A stretch of 64,000 bases of DNA from Isoetes taiwanensis (Eukaryota > Streptophyta > Lycopodiopsida > Isoetales > Isoetaceae): NCBI GenBank assembly GCA_021234155.1, contig JAJEKV010000060.1:6160323-6224322 (forward strand), in the 5' to 3' direction. Position numbers and translations under genes: made by a program. This document shows, piece after piece, positions 1 through 11,350 of the stretch; position 1 is the stretch's first letter; each line of letters begins with the position of its first letter. The notes beneath the pieces are model-generated. The model was not told where the DNA came from. It worked only from the letters and a program-made list of their open reading frames with translations, and ran no database searches.

Positions 1-40
1 ACGGAACGGTGTTTCAACAAAAATGAAAATTTTTTTATTC

Positions 41-1440
41 ATCCCTTCAAGTTTATGGTTGTTGCTAGGGAAGGCATTACGGTAACCTGGGGCAAAACTT
101 TTCTCGTGCATTTGCCACCCAGGTAAATGTGCATTCATGCATATGGGCATATCATTATATGTATGCTTGTTTGTTTTGAAGGCCGAATACAGAGTTCATT
201 AGAAATTTAATACCCCTCCTGACAAAGAGTGCTGCAGATTGTAATCCTTAGATGCCAAGTGGTTATATATGCCCAACTTTTATAGTATGCTCCCCCATCA
301 TAATTTTGTATATCTTATCCCAGAACGGTAGAACCTGATCAGGATAAGGAAGTAAAGAATTAGTGTTTAAATCTTCAAGCTCAGTTGCGAAGGTTTTCCC
401 GCTGATATGCATGAGAATATGTCTGTTCTTGAATATGTCTAGAGGTATAGGTTCATTCATAGCTGGCATGGAAAGTGCAGAATTTATGCCTGTAAGGTTT
501 GCAAATTTGCAGTGAATAGACTGAAATTCTTTGGTTTAGAACTTGCTGCTTATAGCCCGAAAAACACATGAAGGAGGAGCAACCGCTAATTTTTTAATCT
601 TCAATGTGACTAATTTAGCTTGCAGTTTTAACCTCTCCTGTCTTTGGAAGCTATCCATAAACTATATTTTATCGAGGATTGCATGTTTTACATACGTGAC
701 CGGCTTCTTAAAAGCACAAACAACTAGAGTCAAACAAATGAATTTGCATTGGCAGTACATGTATAACAGCAACAAAGTCCTAAAAGATGCTGGTACTATT
801 ATGAAGCCTTACAGACATACACACTGAAGAAGAGGTACATGAAACTTCGGATGCATAGTTTCTATTGTCCCAAGAGTCATAAATAATGTGGACTAATTTA
901 TATACTCCTTTAAGCATAGCGAAATGGGGTGAGAGCCAGAAAAATTGTATTCAAGCTCATTGCTTTATTCGCCCTTGAAGTCTATCTTTGTTTATTTTGC
1001 AGTTACTTCTTTTTTGTATTAGTAGCACTACTTCCATGATGCTGATTAATTCTGACAGGAATTAAGAACAGTTCACAGATGAAAATGGAGAAAACCAATT
1101 TGTTTGGCAAACGTCATGGGGGATGCGCACCCGAATGGTTGGTGGAATTATAATGACACATGGAGCTTGCGCCAATACAGGTTAGTAAAGCGAATCCACG
1201 TGAGCCATTTTCTATGGGTTCTCATAGTCGTGATACTTATTAGGTGGTACTTATTCCAATTTGGAAAAGTGATGATGAGAAAGAAGCTGTTCTAAGTGGA
1301 GCATTGAAAGTCCAGACTGTCTTGAAGGAGGCAGCAATACAATACGATGTTTCCCGTTTGACCAGTCCAATACTGTTATGCCTTGCTTAATGACAGGAAA
1401 GGTGTCAGAAGAGGTTGCAATCTTTGCTAAGTCTAATTGA
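41..1440 (+). pseudogene. Organellar prolyl-tRNA synthetase, 3' fragment (copy 1)
   Basis: Prolyl-tRNA synthetase charges tRNA-Pro; this matches the organellar (OVA6-like) plant form. Three exon-like blocks are visible. Block 41-122 encodes HYGNLGQNFSRAFATQ, the class II motif region, and ends at a GTAAAT donor. Block 1072-1180 encodes FTDENGENQFVWQTSWG in one frame and continues, with indels, to the exon end before a GTTAGT donor. Block 1244-1440 opens with VVLIPIWKSDDEKEAVLSGA, the start of the anticodon-binding domain. It then jumps, across a deletion that removes most of that domain, to the native C-terminus CLMTGKVSEEVAIFAKSN and stop. The upstream catalytic exons are absent. Block 1072-1180 has also lost bases that copy 2 keeps at 11046-11080. 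The fragment cannot make a working enzyme. Confidence 0.85.
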
Positions 1441-3199
1441 CTCAAGCAATTGATAGTGGCCATTTCATTACACATATTTCAGCACTATAATGCCAACCGC
1501 ATCCTGAATGTAATGCCAACCGCATCCGGAATAAATTCTTTGTTGTCTTTATAGTCCCAAGAAAATGATGAATAACTACCTCCACCAGTAACGTTGTCTA
1601 GTGCCGTTCCTATAGCTCCATGGAAACAATTTTTCCCAAAATATGGTTATATACGGCATGTCTGACTATAATGAGCATGCTGTGCTCTGCCTCAAGACAC
1701 ATTGTAGCTTTGAGTCCTAGGATCTGTTAAGCATGACAAATCGTGATATTGTATTTTGAACATTCAAGATGGGAGCTATTATTCTGTACAATTGAGATAT
1801 TCAAGGGATTGAATGCGTTTTAAACCTTAAAGTTTATAGGCCATTGTATACTGGGCCGTTATGTGGGAATAAATTTAATGTGAATTTATAAATCAAATAT
1901 GTGATATTTGTCCGCTGAAGTAGATAGCTTAGAGGCTACAAAACAAAAATGTTTCTTCTTCGCTTTTATGGAGTTGTTCATCTGGTGGACATTGCAACAA
2001 GTTTGTCGAACCATCTACTATTTGGTTTATCGATCCACTAGTAAATTATGCTCGATTACATGCTGGGTTTGGAATACGAAACACATTGTCCGGTTGTAAG
2101 ATCGTTCCTGTTCCTGTTAGGATTAGTTTAGTTTCTCAAATAATTTCCAGTTTCTTTTGCATTGTGCATCATTTCTAGTTTCTTAAATATAAGCATAAGC
2201 ATTTGGCATAACTGCATTCAACTCGTCTTAAAAGAAAACAAGGTGCTGCGCACGAAGGGTTGCCCTCCATGGCCGGAGAGTGAAGTGGCTTAAGTTGTAG
2301 TTGTAGACAATAGAGTGTTTGAATCGAAACTGCTATTTTAAGACATTGACATTTTGTGAGCGTGTTGAACGCGCATTTGCATTACTAAGTTACGCTTAGG
2401 CGTTGAGGTGTTGTTGGGAGTAGGTTGTAGTTGGACATATGGACTTTGGGATTTGAGCGCAAGGTATTGGTGTTTGGTGCTTGGTATGGAACTAGGATGG
2501 CAGAAGCATAAAGAGAAGTGTAATAAAGGAGAGAATGGATGTACATGTTTTGTGAAGTGGCTTAAATCGTAGTTGAAAGTTATGTTTTGACATTTTATTG
2601 AAATTGGTACTTTTAGACAATAGAGTACTTGAAACCATGAGTTTATTAATAGGATGATATACATTGGAGTACTTGATAGTTGATAACATACGAAACAATT
2701 TATGAAGAATCGAAATAGAGGAACAAGAGATCAATTTTTTTTTGTCGATCCTTCTCAGGTGAGCTGTAATACAAGTACTCTTTTGTGAATACGACTTTTG
2801 ATGTCACGGAGACAAAGTATACTCAATGCCTCATTAATGCCTAAGTAGGACTACAACTTGTTGTAATATACATTTTCCAATACAATGTTTTTTGTTGTTT
2901 GGTGGGACTTAAGTTGTTGTGGTAGGTGTTTATTCCAAGAGACAAGTAACAGTGGGCAAGAGCACAAATTGAATGGCAGGAGCAATGTTTGTTTGTGCCA
3001 TAATTTGCAGATCCTACAATAATATACTGTAAAAATGTAGAGACAGTATGCCTAGACAAGGTATTGACGTATGACTGCTATATGCATATCTTCTTAGCAT
3101 GCGGTTATTGAAGTTGTTTCTCTTGGTAAGTAAATAATGCATTCCTGAAACAAATGCTTTATAGCTCAATCAAAGTTATCCATACAACATGGCAAATCA
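1441..3199. other. Non-coding part of the duplicated unit
   Basis: No supportable gene. The stretch is AT-rich and repeated at 11351-13170. It contains a short dispersed motif (2235-2268) and two imperfect copies of a block with GTGGCTTAA and TAGACAATAGAGT (about 2281-2330 and 2554-2640), which suggest an old internal duplication. Short ORFs here carry no recognisable domain. Confidence 0.6.
2235..2268 (+). repeat. Dispersed GGTGCTGCGCAC motif, copy in unit 1
   Basis: A block of about 33 bp, with core AAGGTGCTGCGCAC followed by AGGGTTGCCCTCC. It recurs at 12225-12257 and, inverted, at 20539-20571 outside the duplication. It is probably the terminus of a repeat family. The copies differ at CACGAAGG versus CACAGAGG. 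Confidence 0.6.
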
Positions 3200-3223
3200 C
3201 TGTTTTATCTTTTTAACCCGTGG

Positions 3224-3305
3224 TCTGTTGAAGATGGAAGTTGGAAAGCAAATTCATCTCCATCTTCAAATGCAAGATTGGCTCCTTGTCCAAGGGAAGG
3301 AGATA
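3224..3305 (-). pseudogene. Possible flavin-monooxygenase fragment (copy 1)
   Basis: The minus strand reads SPSLGQGANLAFEDGDEFAF followed by QL. This resembles the C-terminal FAD-binding motif of flavoprotein aromatic hydroxylases and zeaxanthin-epoxidase-type monooxygenases (typically NLGQGxxxAxEDA). Only about 27 codons match and no flanking exon was recognised. The same block is at about 13213-13297 in copy 2. A captured exon scrap is the favoured reading, but chance resemblance is possible because the match is short. Confidence 0.35.
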
Positions 3306-3329
3306 CAACATGCACAACATCTAAGACGC

Positions 3330-5215
3330 AAGAATATTGACTGCTTGCTTGTTAAGAAAAGGAACACATTCATATATTTTTTATACCTTCCAAGAGCACT
3401 ACAAAACTTTTATACCCTTGAAGAAGCACAGGCACATCAAGTATTCTCCTTTTAAAGATCAACTCTGGTTCCGTAGCCTAGTAGACAATTGAATGAGATT
3501 TCATTAGGTAATTCAACCAAATAAATTAGTGGGGAATAAGAACCCTGAATTATTTGTTTTGCAAGTCCCTAGTTCTTGAAGGCATTTAGCAAGCTCTGCT
3601 TGGCCTCTTGAGATTCCTTAGCAGCAGTTCCACCATGTCCATCTCTGATGCTGAGGCATCAGTATTTCATGAACTCCATTAACCAAGGACATGGTAGATG
3701 AGGAAACGACACCCAAGAAGGAGATCGACTTAAAAAACCAAAGTAAAACGCTTATAGACACAGAGGTCGTCGGAAACCGCGTGAGAACCCGAGGTTTGCG
3801 GGGTTCGCAAGTTTTATCCCAAAACTCCTCTCCAATCGATCACCCCAACAACTCATGCAATTTGAGACTTTCCACACATATTCGGCGAGCTCGATGTGGA
3901 AATAAACCTAGTACAACATCTTTTTTCTTTTCTACTATCTCTAGCCCTCCACTTGGGATATTCTCTTCCTATTCCTTTCTACACCTAATCTATGCCATTA
4001 AAAGTCACACATATTACAAGCATATTCCAAATTCACCTAGGGTTTGCCCTTTGGGCAACCCAAAACCAACACTTATATTAGGATCTTGAATTGAATAGTT
4101 TTGTCTCGTGCCATTGGCCGATGTTTAAGACATCGGCGTAATGCTTGTTTATGATGTCGAGTAATCGGGCATTCCGCTATAGCTAATTTCGAGCAAGGTG
4201 TAGAGTGCAGCCCGAAATGAGACTCATTATGGGTTTTCTTGCCAAAGCTTACATAAGCGTGCTAGAGGCTGACCTTTATCGATCAGGGACTAATCACGAC
4301 TCAAGAACAATGGTTTCCGACCCTTTTTGCTTGGTCTAGATCGATCTTTTATCGAATTTCTTACTTTCTTCGCCAGCTGAGGGTTTTAATCTAGCTGATT
4401 TTTGAATTAGATTGATCCACATAGGGAGCCATAAGCACACTCTGGTAAATTTTAGGGCTAGCAGAGTACGAGCCTTTCAACAAGCTGGCTATACCATTCA
4501 CTATAACCTCCAGTTTGCATAATTCCGAGATCTGACTTAATCCAAAGCAGGCAGTGTGTAAGGAATACAAAAACCACAAGTGGAAAAAAGGTATGCTAAA
4601 ATATACTATGCAACAATTTGCATCCTTTACAACGGGATAAATGCTAGTAGTTTATCTACAACAGCCAGGAACTAGGTAAGCTCACCACAATCAAGCTGCT
4701 AAGGATGTTCAAACCATTTGCTTGTTAAGGATACGCCATGAACCCATTACAATTTGATGAATATTCACCTTGTAATTATATCCTTTGCAATTTCAGTCAA
4801 ATAGAAGCTACCTTGAAAAGCTTCAATAACACAAGGAAATTTTTTTGATATCGTTTAAGGGAGTTTGTTAGCACTAGAATAACGTCATTTGTCATGGCCA
4901 GACCATGGACAATGTCGTGTGACTCTACATGTCCATTTAAATATTTAGTAGTTTGTTTTGCGACTTTGATGCAAAACCATTTGACAGACTTGTTATTTGA
5001 CCAATGCCATCATCAATTACCAAAGATTAAGAGGATTATAGTACATAATATAAATGCGGATGCCGAAATCGAATTTAAAAATGCAAAAAAAATGAATGCC
5101 TTATCATGTCGGGGCATTCTAGCCTCACAAAAACAAATGTTCACATCGACCTTAAGCCTAACCTTGAGACTCTAGATGCTTGTGGAGTAAGGATTAGAGC
5201 TTCAGCTCAAGGATC
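3330..5215. other. Non-coding stretch with possible transposase relic
   Basis: No gene is supportable. At 4031-4062 a short inverted pair GGGTTTGCCC/GGGCAACCC resembles termini of repeats seen at 8.1 and 18.4 kb. The minus strand at about 4800-4980 has weak similarity in style to hAT/zf-MYM-type transposase helices (LAMTNDVILVLTNSLKRYQK), too weak to name. The block repeats at about 13310-15210. Confidence 0.45.
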
Positions 5216-5772
5216 TGAGAGGAAGATGAAGCAAGAGGTGCTGCTGTGAGAGAAAAGGCTCATTGGTATGAGCATGCAAATAAAGAAAGTTCGAAAGTGC
5301 TCTTTAGGCTGGCTGGAAACATACTGATCAGCAATGGAATAACATTAGTTATGGATGCCAATCTTTATTGAATATTTCTTCCAAGAGTACGAGAAACTTT
5401 TTGCTGAAAAGCCTTTGCCTAGTACCTATCGCAAATGGACCTTGAAAGGTTCCTACCCGGCCCTTCAACCCGAAATCTCGGAAGAGGATAATAGTGCCCT
5501 TCTTAGGAACATTACGTTTGATGAGGTTCATAGAACTCTGAAATCCATGCCGCATGAGAAAACACCAAGCACTGACGGTTTTCCACCGGAATTCCTCCGT
5601 TTGGCACAAGCTCAAGGAATATATGCTGCTAGCAATCAAGGGTGTTTGGGCGGGAAAAGTACTGCACCCGATTCTTTGCCTTCGTTGCCTTAGTTCTCTG
5701 GGAGAGGCCCTAATCCATATTAGAATGGAGGCCCATAGCTCCGACAGGAACAATATACAAAATACTAGCTAA
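5216..5772 (+). mobile_element. LINE reverse-transcriptase fragment (copy 1)
   Basis: Broken frames encode VREKAHWYEHANKESSKVLF, then LFAEKPLPSTY, then NITFDEVHRTLKSMPHEKTP and STDGFPPEF. This order matches plant L1-type ORF2 between endonuclease and RT: the V+E+A+W/S+FF linker and the first RT block (usually KSPGPDGF). RT motifs A to E are missing, so it is a short internal scrap. It lies antisense to, and just downstream of, the HISN1 fragment, and is repeated at 15215-15769. Confidence 0.8.
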
Positions 5773-5926
5773 GCAGTTGGCATTCAAATTAATAAACTGG
5801 TGTGCAAAGTGAGAACCAGCCGAGAATTCGAAATACATGATGACCAAAAATAGTGCCATCTTCTCCATGGCTAATAAATATTCTTAAATACCACCACGCG
5901 TACTCTTGCGCAATGAAATTACTTAT

Positions 5927-6860
5927 TCAACGTTTCAACCGGTCGTGCCATCGTGGGCGCTCTTCCTCAAATATATAGGTCAAAGGGTGCCACAAGCACA
6001 CCACTTCCAGACATCTGGGAAGGTTTTAGAAATAAGGATTTCAGAGATAAAGGAACTGATTATTATAATTCACAAACAACCAACATATGGCTTACCCCTC
6101 TTGGTTTCTTCACAGAACTGTATAAATCTTTCTTATTTACACAAATTAATATTGTAGAATAATTGACTTTAAGACTATCCTCTTGACTATACACTGGACT
6201 CACAGTCAGACCCTGCATGATGTAACTTCAAGGTTGTTAAAACATCTTTGACCCTCCATGATTGTGCCCCCTTTATAGCCGATAGCTTTTTACAAAACCT
6301 AAAAACTTGTGAACTCTTCAACACTCGCAAAGCGACATCTTTAGCAGAGTCACCCCGCATGTTAGCTGTCACCTACATGGCATCCAAAACCAGTGATGAG
6401 AATAGTAAAATAGAAAGCCACAGGTTTTGGAAAAAAATTAGCCAATACTCTCATTGATAGTTATATAAAGTAATTGAACTCTCTACCAATAATTGATTCC
6501 TAGCTCTAAGATGTGTATCCAGACGTTCAAGCATTTCATGGACAACCTCCAAGGCTCTGGCTCCAATGGTGCTTTCCTACTAGCAATTAGAATGCACGAA
6601 ATATTAAGATCTTTGGCCTTCGGTTTAAAAAGAGATTACAACATATTTTCCGGAAGTAAAAGCTCACCTAACTAGACATAACTTTGTCACCTTCTATTTC
6701 CTTAAGATTATTTTTGTGAAGTGTTGTCCCACTGCTAACAAGGTCCAGAATGGCATCTGCAGTACCCATCTGTCATAAATAGAACACCATCAATGAAATA
6801 TGCAAATCCTTCATAACCGAAAAGTTTGGGGCTATTAGTTGATCTGTAAGTGCTTTGGTA
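5927..6860 (-). pseudogene. HISN1: ATP phosphoribosyltransferase HISN1, 3' half (copy 1)
   Basis: ATP phosphoribosyltransferase catalyses the first step of histidine synthesis in plastids. Blocks run in gene order on the minus strand. 6770-6668 encodes [20 protein letters not shown] then NLKEIEG, the PRPP-binding region, followed by a GTGAGC donor. About 6595-6505 encodes ASRKA and VVHEMLERLDTHLRA. 6371 downward encodes VTANMRGDSAKDVALRVL, the start of the regulatory C-terminal domain. About 6160-6085 encodes TILICVNKKDLYSSVKK. 6019-5927 encodes SGSGVLVAP and, in another frame, EEERPRWHDRLK then stop. The N-terminal half and transit peptide were not found. Frameshifts, and TAG where the exon-final CAG is expected (6668-6670), mark it as decayed. 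Confidence 0.85.
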
Positions 6861-7689
6861 AAGCCGAGCTTTTAGTTTGGGGCCACGGTATCATATAGAA
6901 ATGTAGTTTACAGAATAAGAGCTTATTAAAAACAAAACTGGGAACTACAATATACAGAAAGATAATGAGTTTTAACATACCTCAACCATCTCGACTGTCA
7001 CGTCCTTCAAAAACTTGAGACAACACCATCTAGTGAGGTGGATGGTGCGCACCAATTAAATATCTTTGCGGCGCCATTAGATGTAAGATGGCCACTAAAA
7101 ATCTTGAAAGTTATGCCCTGCAATGTAATCATGGTAATCTTCTCCACCATAGGTCGCATTCATGCCATCCTATTTCGACCTTCATGTTCCAAAGAGAAAG
7201 ACCAAATAGACATTACAATATATAATCTCTCATTCTCATTCATAAGGAAGTTACAATATCGTAAAAGTACTAGATTGATCTTATATGATTTTCCCTGCAT
7301 GTTTATTCCCATGAAAATTTCGACAAAGAACTCAAATCTGGTTTCTATCTGCTTCTTTCCCTTTTCTCATATGATGGTTCTGGCATGCCATATCACCAAC
7401 ATTTTACGTGTACAAACATAAGCAAGGAATATGTAACTAAAAAATGGATATGATCAATATGGTTGTCATGCATGGGCACTATAGAACATGTGGAACCATG
7501 CTTTAGGACTTTTTCATTTTGTGATGAGTCTTCCAAAGTTGGCCCTTATAATAATCATTTAAGTATTAGCACAACCCAATCCTCTTAATATCCTATAAGA
7601 ACCAATCAAATAAATCCATGAACTTGTAGGAGGGTGAAATGGCATGTTTCCAACCAAATCATGTACAGCGTCTAACTGCCCCGCGTCCA

Positions 7690-7950
7690 AGCATATCATC
7701 CGCGACTCAACAAATTCCCAGCTCCATGGGCGTGTATATTCCTCCTAATTTTGTCCATTTGTTTTCTCGACTTCACTTTCGCTCGAAGAAATTTCCAAAC
7801 AGGTAGCATGTTACCTCTGCGGATCTTCTTCGGGACTTCACCGATGGAAGAGAGCTTACGTAGAAGAATATTGAGACGGGCGATCCCAGCCCATTTCTGC
7901 TGAAGCCATTCGGATACTAAATCCCACACTCTTATGCACAGTTTGCCCGG
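7690..7950 (-). pseudogene. AUG5: Augmin subunit AUG5 (HAUS5-like), first coding exon (copy 1)
   Basis: AUG5 is a subunit of the augmin complex, which recruits gamma-tubulin to existing microtubules. The minus strand encodes DLVSEWLQ, then KKIRRGNMLPVWKFL, then DKIRRNIHAHG. These match the N-terminus of plant AUG5 (EWLQKEMGY ... RKICRGNMIPIWNFL ... ERIRRNITVHG). Frame slips relative to copy 2 sit at CAG/CTG positions. No later AUG5 exon was recognised downstream, where HISN1 blocks follow instead, so this is an isolated exon. Repeat units interrupt the sequence immediately 5' of it. Confidence 0.82.
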
Positions 7951-8228
7951 CGAGCAGCCTCTCCCGGTTAGCCCGTTTCAAGAGTGGCTGCCCAACAACA
8001 AAAACGACCGAGCATTTACAGGTAATAAGGGGTTTTAGCGGTCATAGGCATATTTCAAGCATATCTTGGCATATACCTATAATATGCCACAAACCCACAT
8101 AAACAAGGGTTTGCCCCCTTAGGGTAGCCCATTTCCTGCTGAAGCCATTCCAGATACTAAATCCCACACTCTTATGCCTGGTTGCCCAGAGCAGGCCTCT
8201 CCGGTTAGCTAGTTTCAAGAGTGGCTGC
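7890..8228 (+). repeat. Composite tandem repeat upstream of AUG5 exon (copy 1)
   Basis: A unit of about 238 bp is present about 1.4 times. One part starts with TGCTGAAGCCATTC, overlaps the AUG5 exon 5' end and includes TTTCAAGAGTGGCTGCCC. The second part is GGTCATAGGCATATTTCAAG ... ATATGCC ... AACAAGGGTTTGCCCC. The second part also occurs at 18061-18146, 18299-18385 and, inverted, 18531-18615, so it is a dispersed repeat that has expanded in tandem with adjoining exon DNA. Confidence 0.7.
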
Positions 8229-9258
8229 CCAAGATGATAGAAATTGTTCCATCCGAAGAGGTTAAAAAGCAAAGCTTTGGAATGGAGATATGGTCATCGA
8301 TGCGGGTCATGTGAGGAGTGTGCGTAAGATAATGCCGGATTATCCGGGGCGCCTCAAAACTGAAACCTGCATCTTCTTCCTCTTCCAAATGGAGGGTTGT
8401 TTGCCAAATGTATAAGATGTTTGCCATCTACTTGTGTTACGGTTTCAATCATAATATATCTTTTATGCTCTTTTTAACACTTTCTCGTTGCTGCATGCAG
8501 AGGGTACTGCTGTCTTCACTTCTTTCTGTTGGGTATATTTCCGAAATAGCAACAACAATGAACGATCTTCTTTTGGACCTTCAAGAGGAGGAGGCTTCAT
8601 CACTTGACTAGGAATCCACGAAACTAGTGGGAAAATGACACCGTAAGAAGTTCACTACTTGAGTACGCTAATAGAGGTAGTCAAGTGTTCTTGTATTTTC
8701 AATCGAGGGTTGATTGGTGAAACCCATAAGGAAGTTTATCTCGCTTTGTCGCTCCACTCCGTGTCAAAATATTGCATACGTAAGTCGTCTTGAAAGCAAG
8801 GAAAGAAAGCGACCTTGCTGCACTTTTTGAAGTTCTCAATGTATTATCGAACTATATCCTTCTAATAATGAACGAATGCTAATTCCTTGGCTTTTTGGCA
8901 GATAGATGGGTCCCTTCAGATTTGGCAATATCAAATCCATGCTTACCGGCTTTGAAACCCAAGTATCGAATTCCATTTATGATGGCCTTGATCAATCAAA
9001 CAAGGTAGTCACTTTGCTGCTTCAATGTCTATTTTACTTGGAATTAGATATGACTCTGGAAGGAAATTTGTTGTCTTCAGGAGATACTATTACAGAATTT
9101 GATATCTTTGACTACATCTGATGATGATGCAATACGTAATACTGCTCGAGAAGCACTGAAGCGATTCCAAGTCAGCTCTCCTTCTTACTTTTACTGTTGT
9201 CACATATACCATTTGAAGATTTTACTAGAGAGTTTTTGGTACTTTATTTTGTACTTTG
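8229..9258 (+). other. Single-copy spacer between the tandem copies, exon-like pieces
   Basis: This stretch separates the two duplicated units and has no counterpart after copy 2. Two pieces look exonic. 8502-8611 follows a GCTGCATGCAG acceptor and encodes LLSSLLSVGYISEIATTMND and on to a stop. About 9097-9172 follows an ATTACAG acceptor and encodes LISLTTSDDDAIRNTAREAL then KRF, which resembles a helical HEAT/ARM-type repeat. They were not assigned to a family and may be further captured gene scraps. Confidence 0.4.
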
Positions 9259-11350
9259 CATCCCTTCAAGTTTATGGTTGTTGCTAGGGAAGGCATTACG
9301 GTAACCTGGGGCAAAACTTTTCTCGTGCATTTGCCACCCAGGTAAATGTGCATTCATGCATATGGGCATATCATTATATGCATGCTTGTTTGTTTTGAAG
9401 GCCGAATACAGAGTTCATTAGAAATTTAATACCCCTCCTGACAAAGAGTGCTGCAGATTGTAATCCTTAGATGCCAAGTGGTTATATATGCCCAACTTTT
9501 ATAGTATGCTCCCCCATCAGAATTAGTGTTTAAATCTTCAAGCTCAGTTGCGAAGGTTTTCCCGCTAATATGCATGAGAATATGTCTGTTCTTGAATATG
9601 TCTAGAGGTATAGGTTCATCCATAGCTGGCATGGAAAGAGCAGAATTTATGCCTGTAAGGTTTGCAAATTTGCAGTGAATAGACTGAATTTCTTTGGTTT
9701 AGAACTTGCTGCTTATAGCCCGAAAAACACATGAAGGAGGAGCAACCGCTAATTTTTAATCTTCAATGTGACTAATTTAGCTTGCAGTTTTAAGCTCTCC
9801 TGTCTTTGGAAGCTATCCATAAACTATATTTTATCGAGGATTGCATGTTTTACATACGTGACCAGCTTCTTAAAAGCACAAACAACTAGAGTCAAACAAA
9901 TGAATTTGCATTGGCAGTACATGTATAACAGCAACAAAGTCCTAAAAGATGCTGGTACTATTATGAAGCCTTACAGACATACACACTGAAGAAGAGGTAC
10001 ATGAAACTTCGGATGCATAGTTTCTATTGTCCCAAGAGTCATAAATAATGTGGACTAATTTATATACTCCTTTAAGCATAGCGAAATGGGGTGAGAGCCA
10101 GAAAAATTGTATTCAAGCTCATTGCTTTATTCGCCCTTGAAGTCTATCTTTGTTTATTTTGCAGTTACTTCTTTTTTGTATTAGTAGCACTACTTCCATG
10201 ATGCTGATTAATTCTGACAGGAATTAAGAACAGTTCACAGATGAAAATGGAGAAAACCAATTTGTTTGGCAAACGTCATGGGGGATGAGCACCCGAATGG
10301 TTGGTGGAATTATAATGACACCAGGGTTGCCCTTAAGGCCAAATTTGTCTAAGCATAATTTAGAAGGTCGGGCGAATAATAGAGTTGCAAGATTAGCTAT
10401 GCTGGCGAATGTTTTCTAGACGTGAATGCTTTTTATAGAAATCTTGGCGAATCATGGCCAATATTATTTTGCCAAGATTTAAGTGTCTTTATTTTCCAAG
10501 TGCAATTTCGGTGGTGAAATTTTATTCATCGGCATCTATATTTAATCAAGGACACAAAAACATTATAACTATAGTTGCATGATGCAATACCACAACTTAA
10601 CCTTTGCAAATGAGAACGTGGCTTATCCTTGTAGATAAAACAAATCTATTAAAAGGGAGGTCTGTAAAAAAAATGCTCTCCAGTGCATCCTTAAAAGTAT
10701 TTGAAACACAATAGCTACAAAAACAACTCTTAAAATTATCATATATATCTGGATGGATATAGAGAATAGATTAGGTTATGAAGAAAGCCTGGAATACTAG
10801 GCAATTCTTTAAGAAATCTTCGAGAAGGAGGGTAGAGGATAAGGCGAATCCATAGTTATGATGCTTAGTGGATGTGGCGAATTTTCAAGTGGAGTGAGAT
10901 TTGTTTGTAGAAAAGTTGGCTAATTTTATTTTTTTCATCTATAACGGGCCCTACTAAACCATAGCATCAAAATTTCTCGATACCCTTAAAAAATAGCCTT
11001 TTGGCGAACTTTCGTCCTTAAGGGCTACCCTGAATGACACATGGAGATGATAAAGGACTGACACTTCCGTCAAATGTTGCGCCAATACAGGTTAGTAAAG
11101 CGAATCCACGTGAGCCATTTTCTATGGGTTCTCATAGTCGTGATACTTATTAGGTGGTACTTATTCCAATTTGGAAAAGTGATGATGAGAAAGAAGCTGT
11201 TCTAAGTGGAGCATTGAAAGTCCAGACTGTCTTGAAGGAGGCAGCAATACAATACGATGTTTCCCGTTTGACCAGTCCAATACTGTTATGCCTTGCTTAA
11301 TGATAGGAAAGGTGTCAGAAGAGGTTGCAATCTTTGCTAAGTCTAATTGA
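9259..11350 (+). pseudogene. Organellar prolyl-tRNA synthetase, 3' fragment (copy 2)
   Basis: Same three blocks as copy 1: 9259-9341, 10234-11090 and 11154-11350. The middle exon keeps bases lost in copy 1 (THGDDKGLTLPSNVAPIQ at about 11036-11090), matching the family sequence before the anticodon-binding domain, but it is split by a 711-bp transposon. The last exon has the same internal deletion as copy 1, jumping from LKEAAIQYDV to the C-terminus. The deletion therefore predates the duplication, while the transposon came later. Confidence 0.85.
10322..11032. mobile_element. Non-autonomous hAT-type transposon, 711 bp
   Basis: The element starts CAGGGTTGCCCTTAAGG and ends with the inverted complement CCTTAAGGGCTACCCTG, a 17-bp terminal inverted repeat with one mismatch. 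It is bounded by a perfect 8-bp target duplication AATGACAC (10314-10321 and 11033-11040). Copy 1 carries the empty site ATAATGACACATGG. CAGGG-type ends and 8-bp duplications are hallmarks of hAT elements. There is no transposase ORF, so it needs a helper. Terminal motifs GGGTTGCCC and GGGCAACCC elsewhere in the window may belong to relatives. Confidence 0.92.

Larger units (their letters stand above)
41..8228 (+). repeat. Copy 1 of large tandem segmental duplication
   Basis: This segment matches 9259-18250 in the same order and orientation. The left boundary is shared (CATCCCTTCAAGTTTATGG at 41 and 9259), and homology is lost near 8228 and 18250, inside a tandem repeat. Long stretches are base-for-base identical. 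Differences are short and cluster at CAG/CTG, with a few larger indels: about 57 bp at 310-366 and about 40 bp at 1560-1605 are present only here, and copy 2 carries a hAT-like insertion plus about 117 bp near 11755-11870. The unit carries ProRS, HISN1, AUG5 and LINE fragments. A true tandem duplication is likely, but two haplotypes wrongly placed in tandem by the assembler are not excluded. Confidence 0.95.

Noticed and set aside
3691-4089. 132-codon plus-strand ORF as a gene
   Set aside because: The frame is not kept in copy 2 and the composition is that of non-coding DNA.
5927-7950. A working HISN1 or HISN1-AUG5 fusion gene
   Set aside because: The N-terminal HISN1 half and all later AUG5 exons are missing, and frames are broken in both copies.
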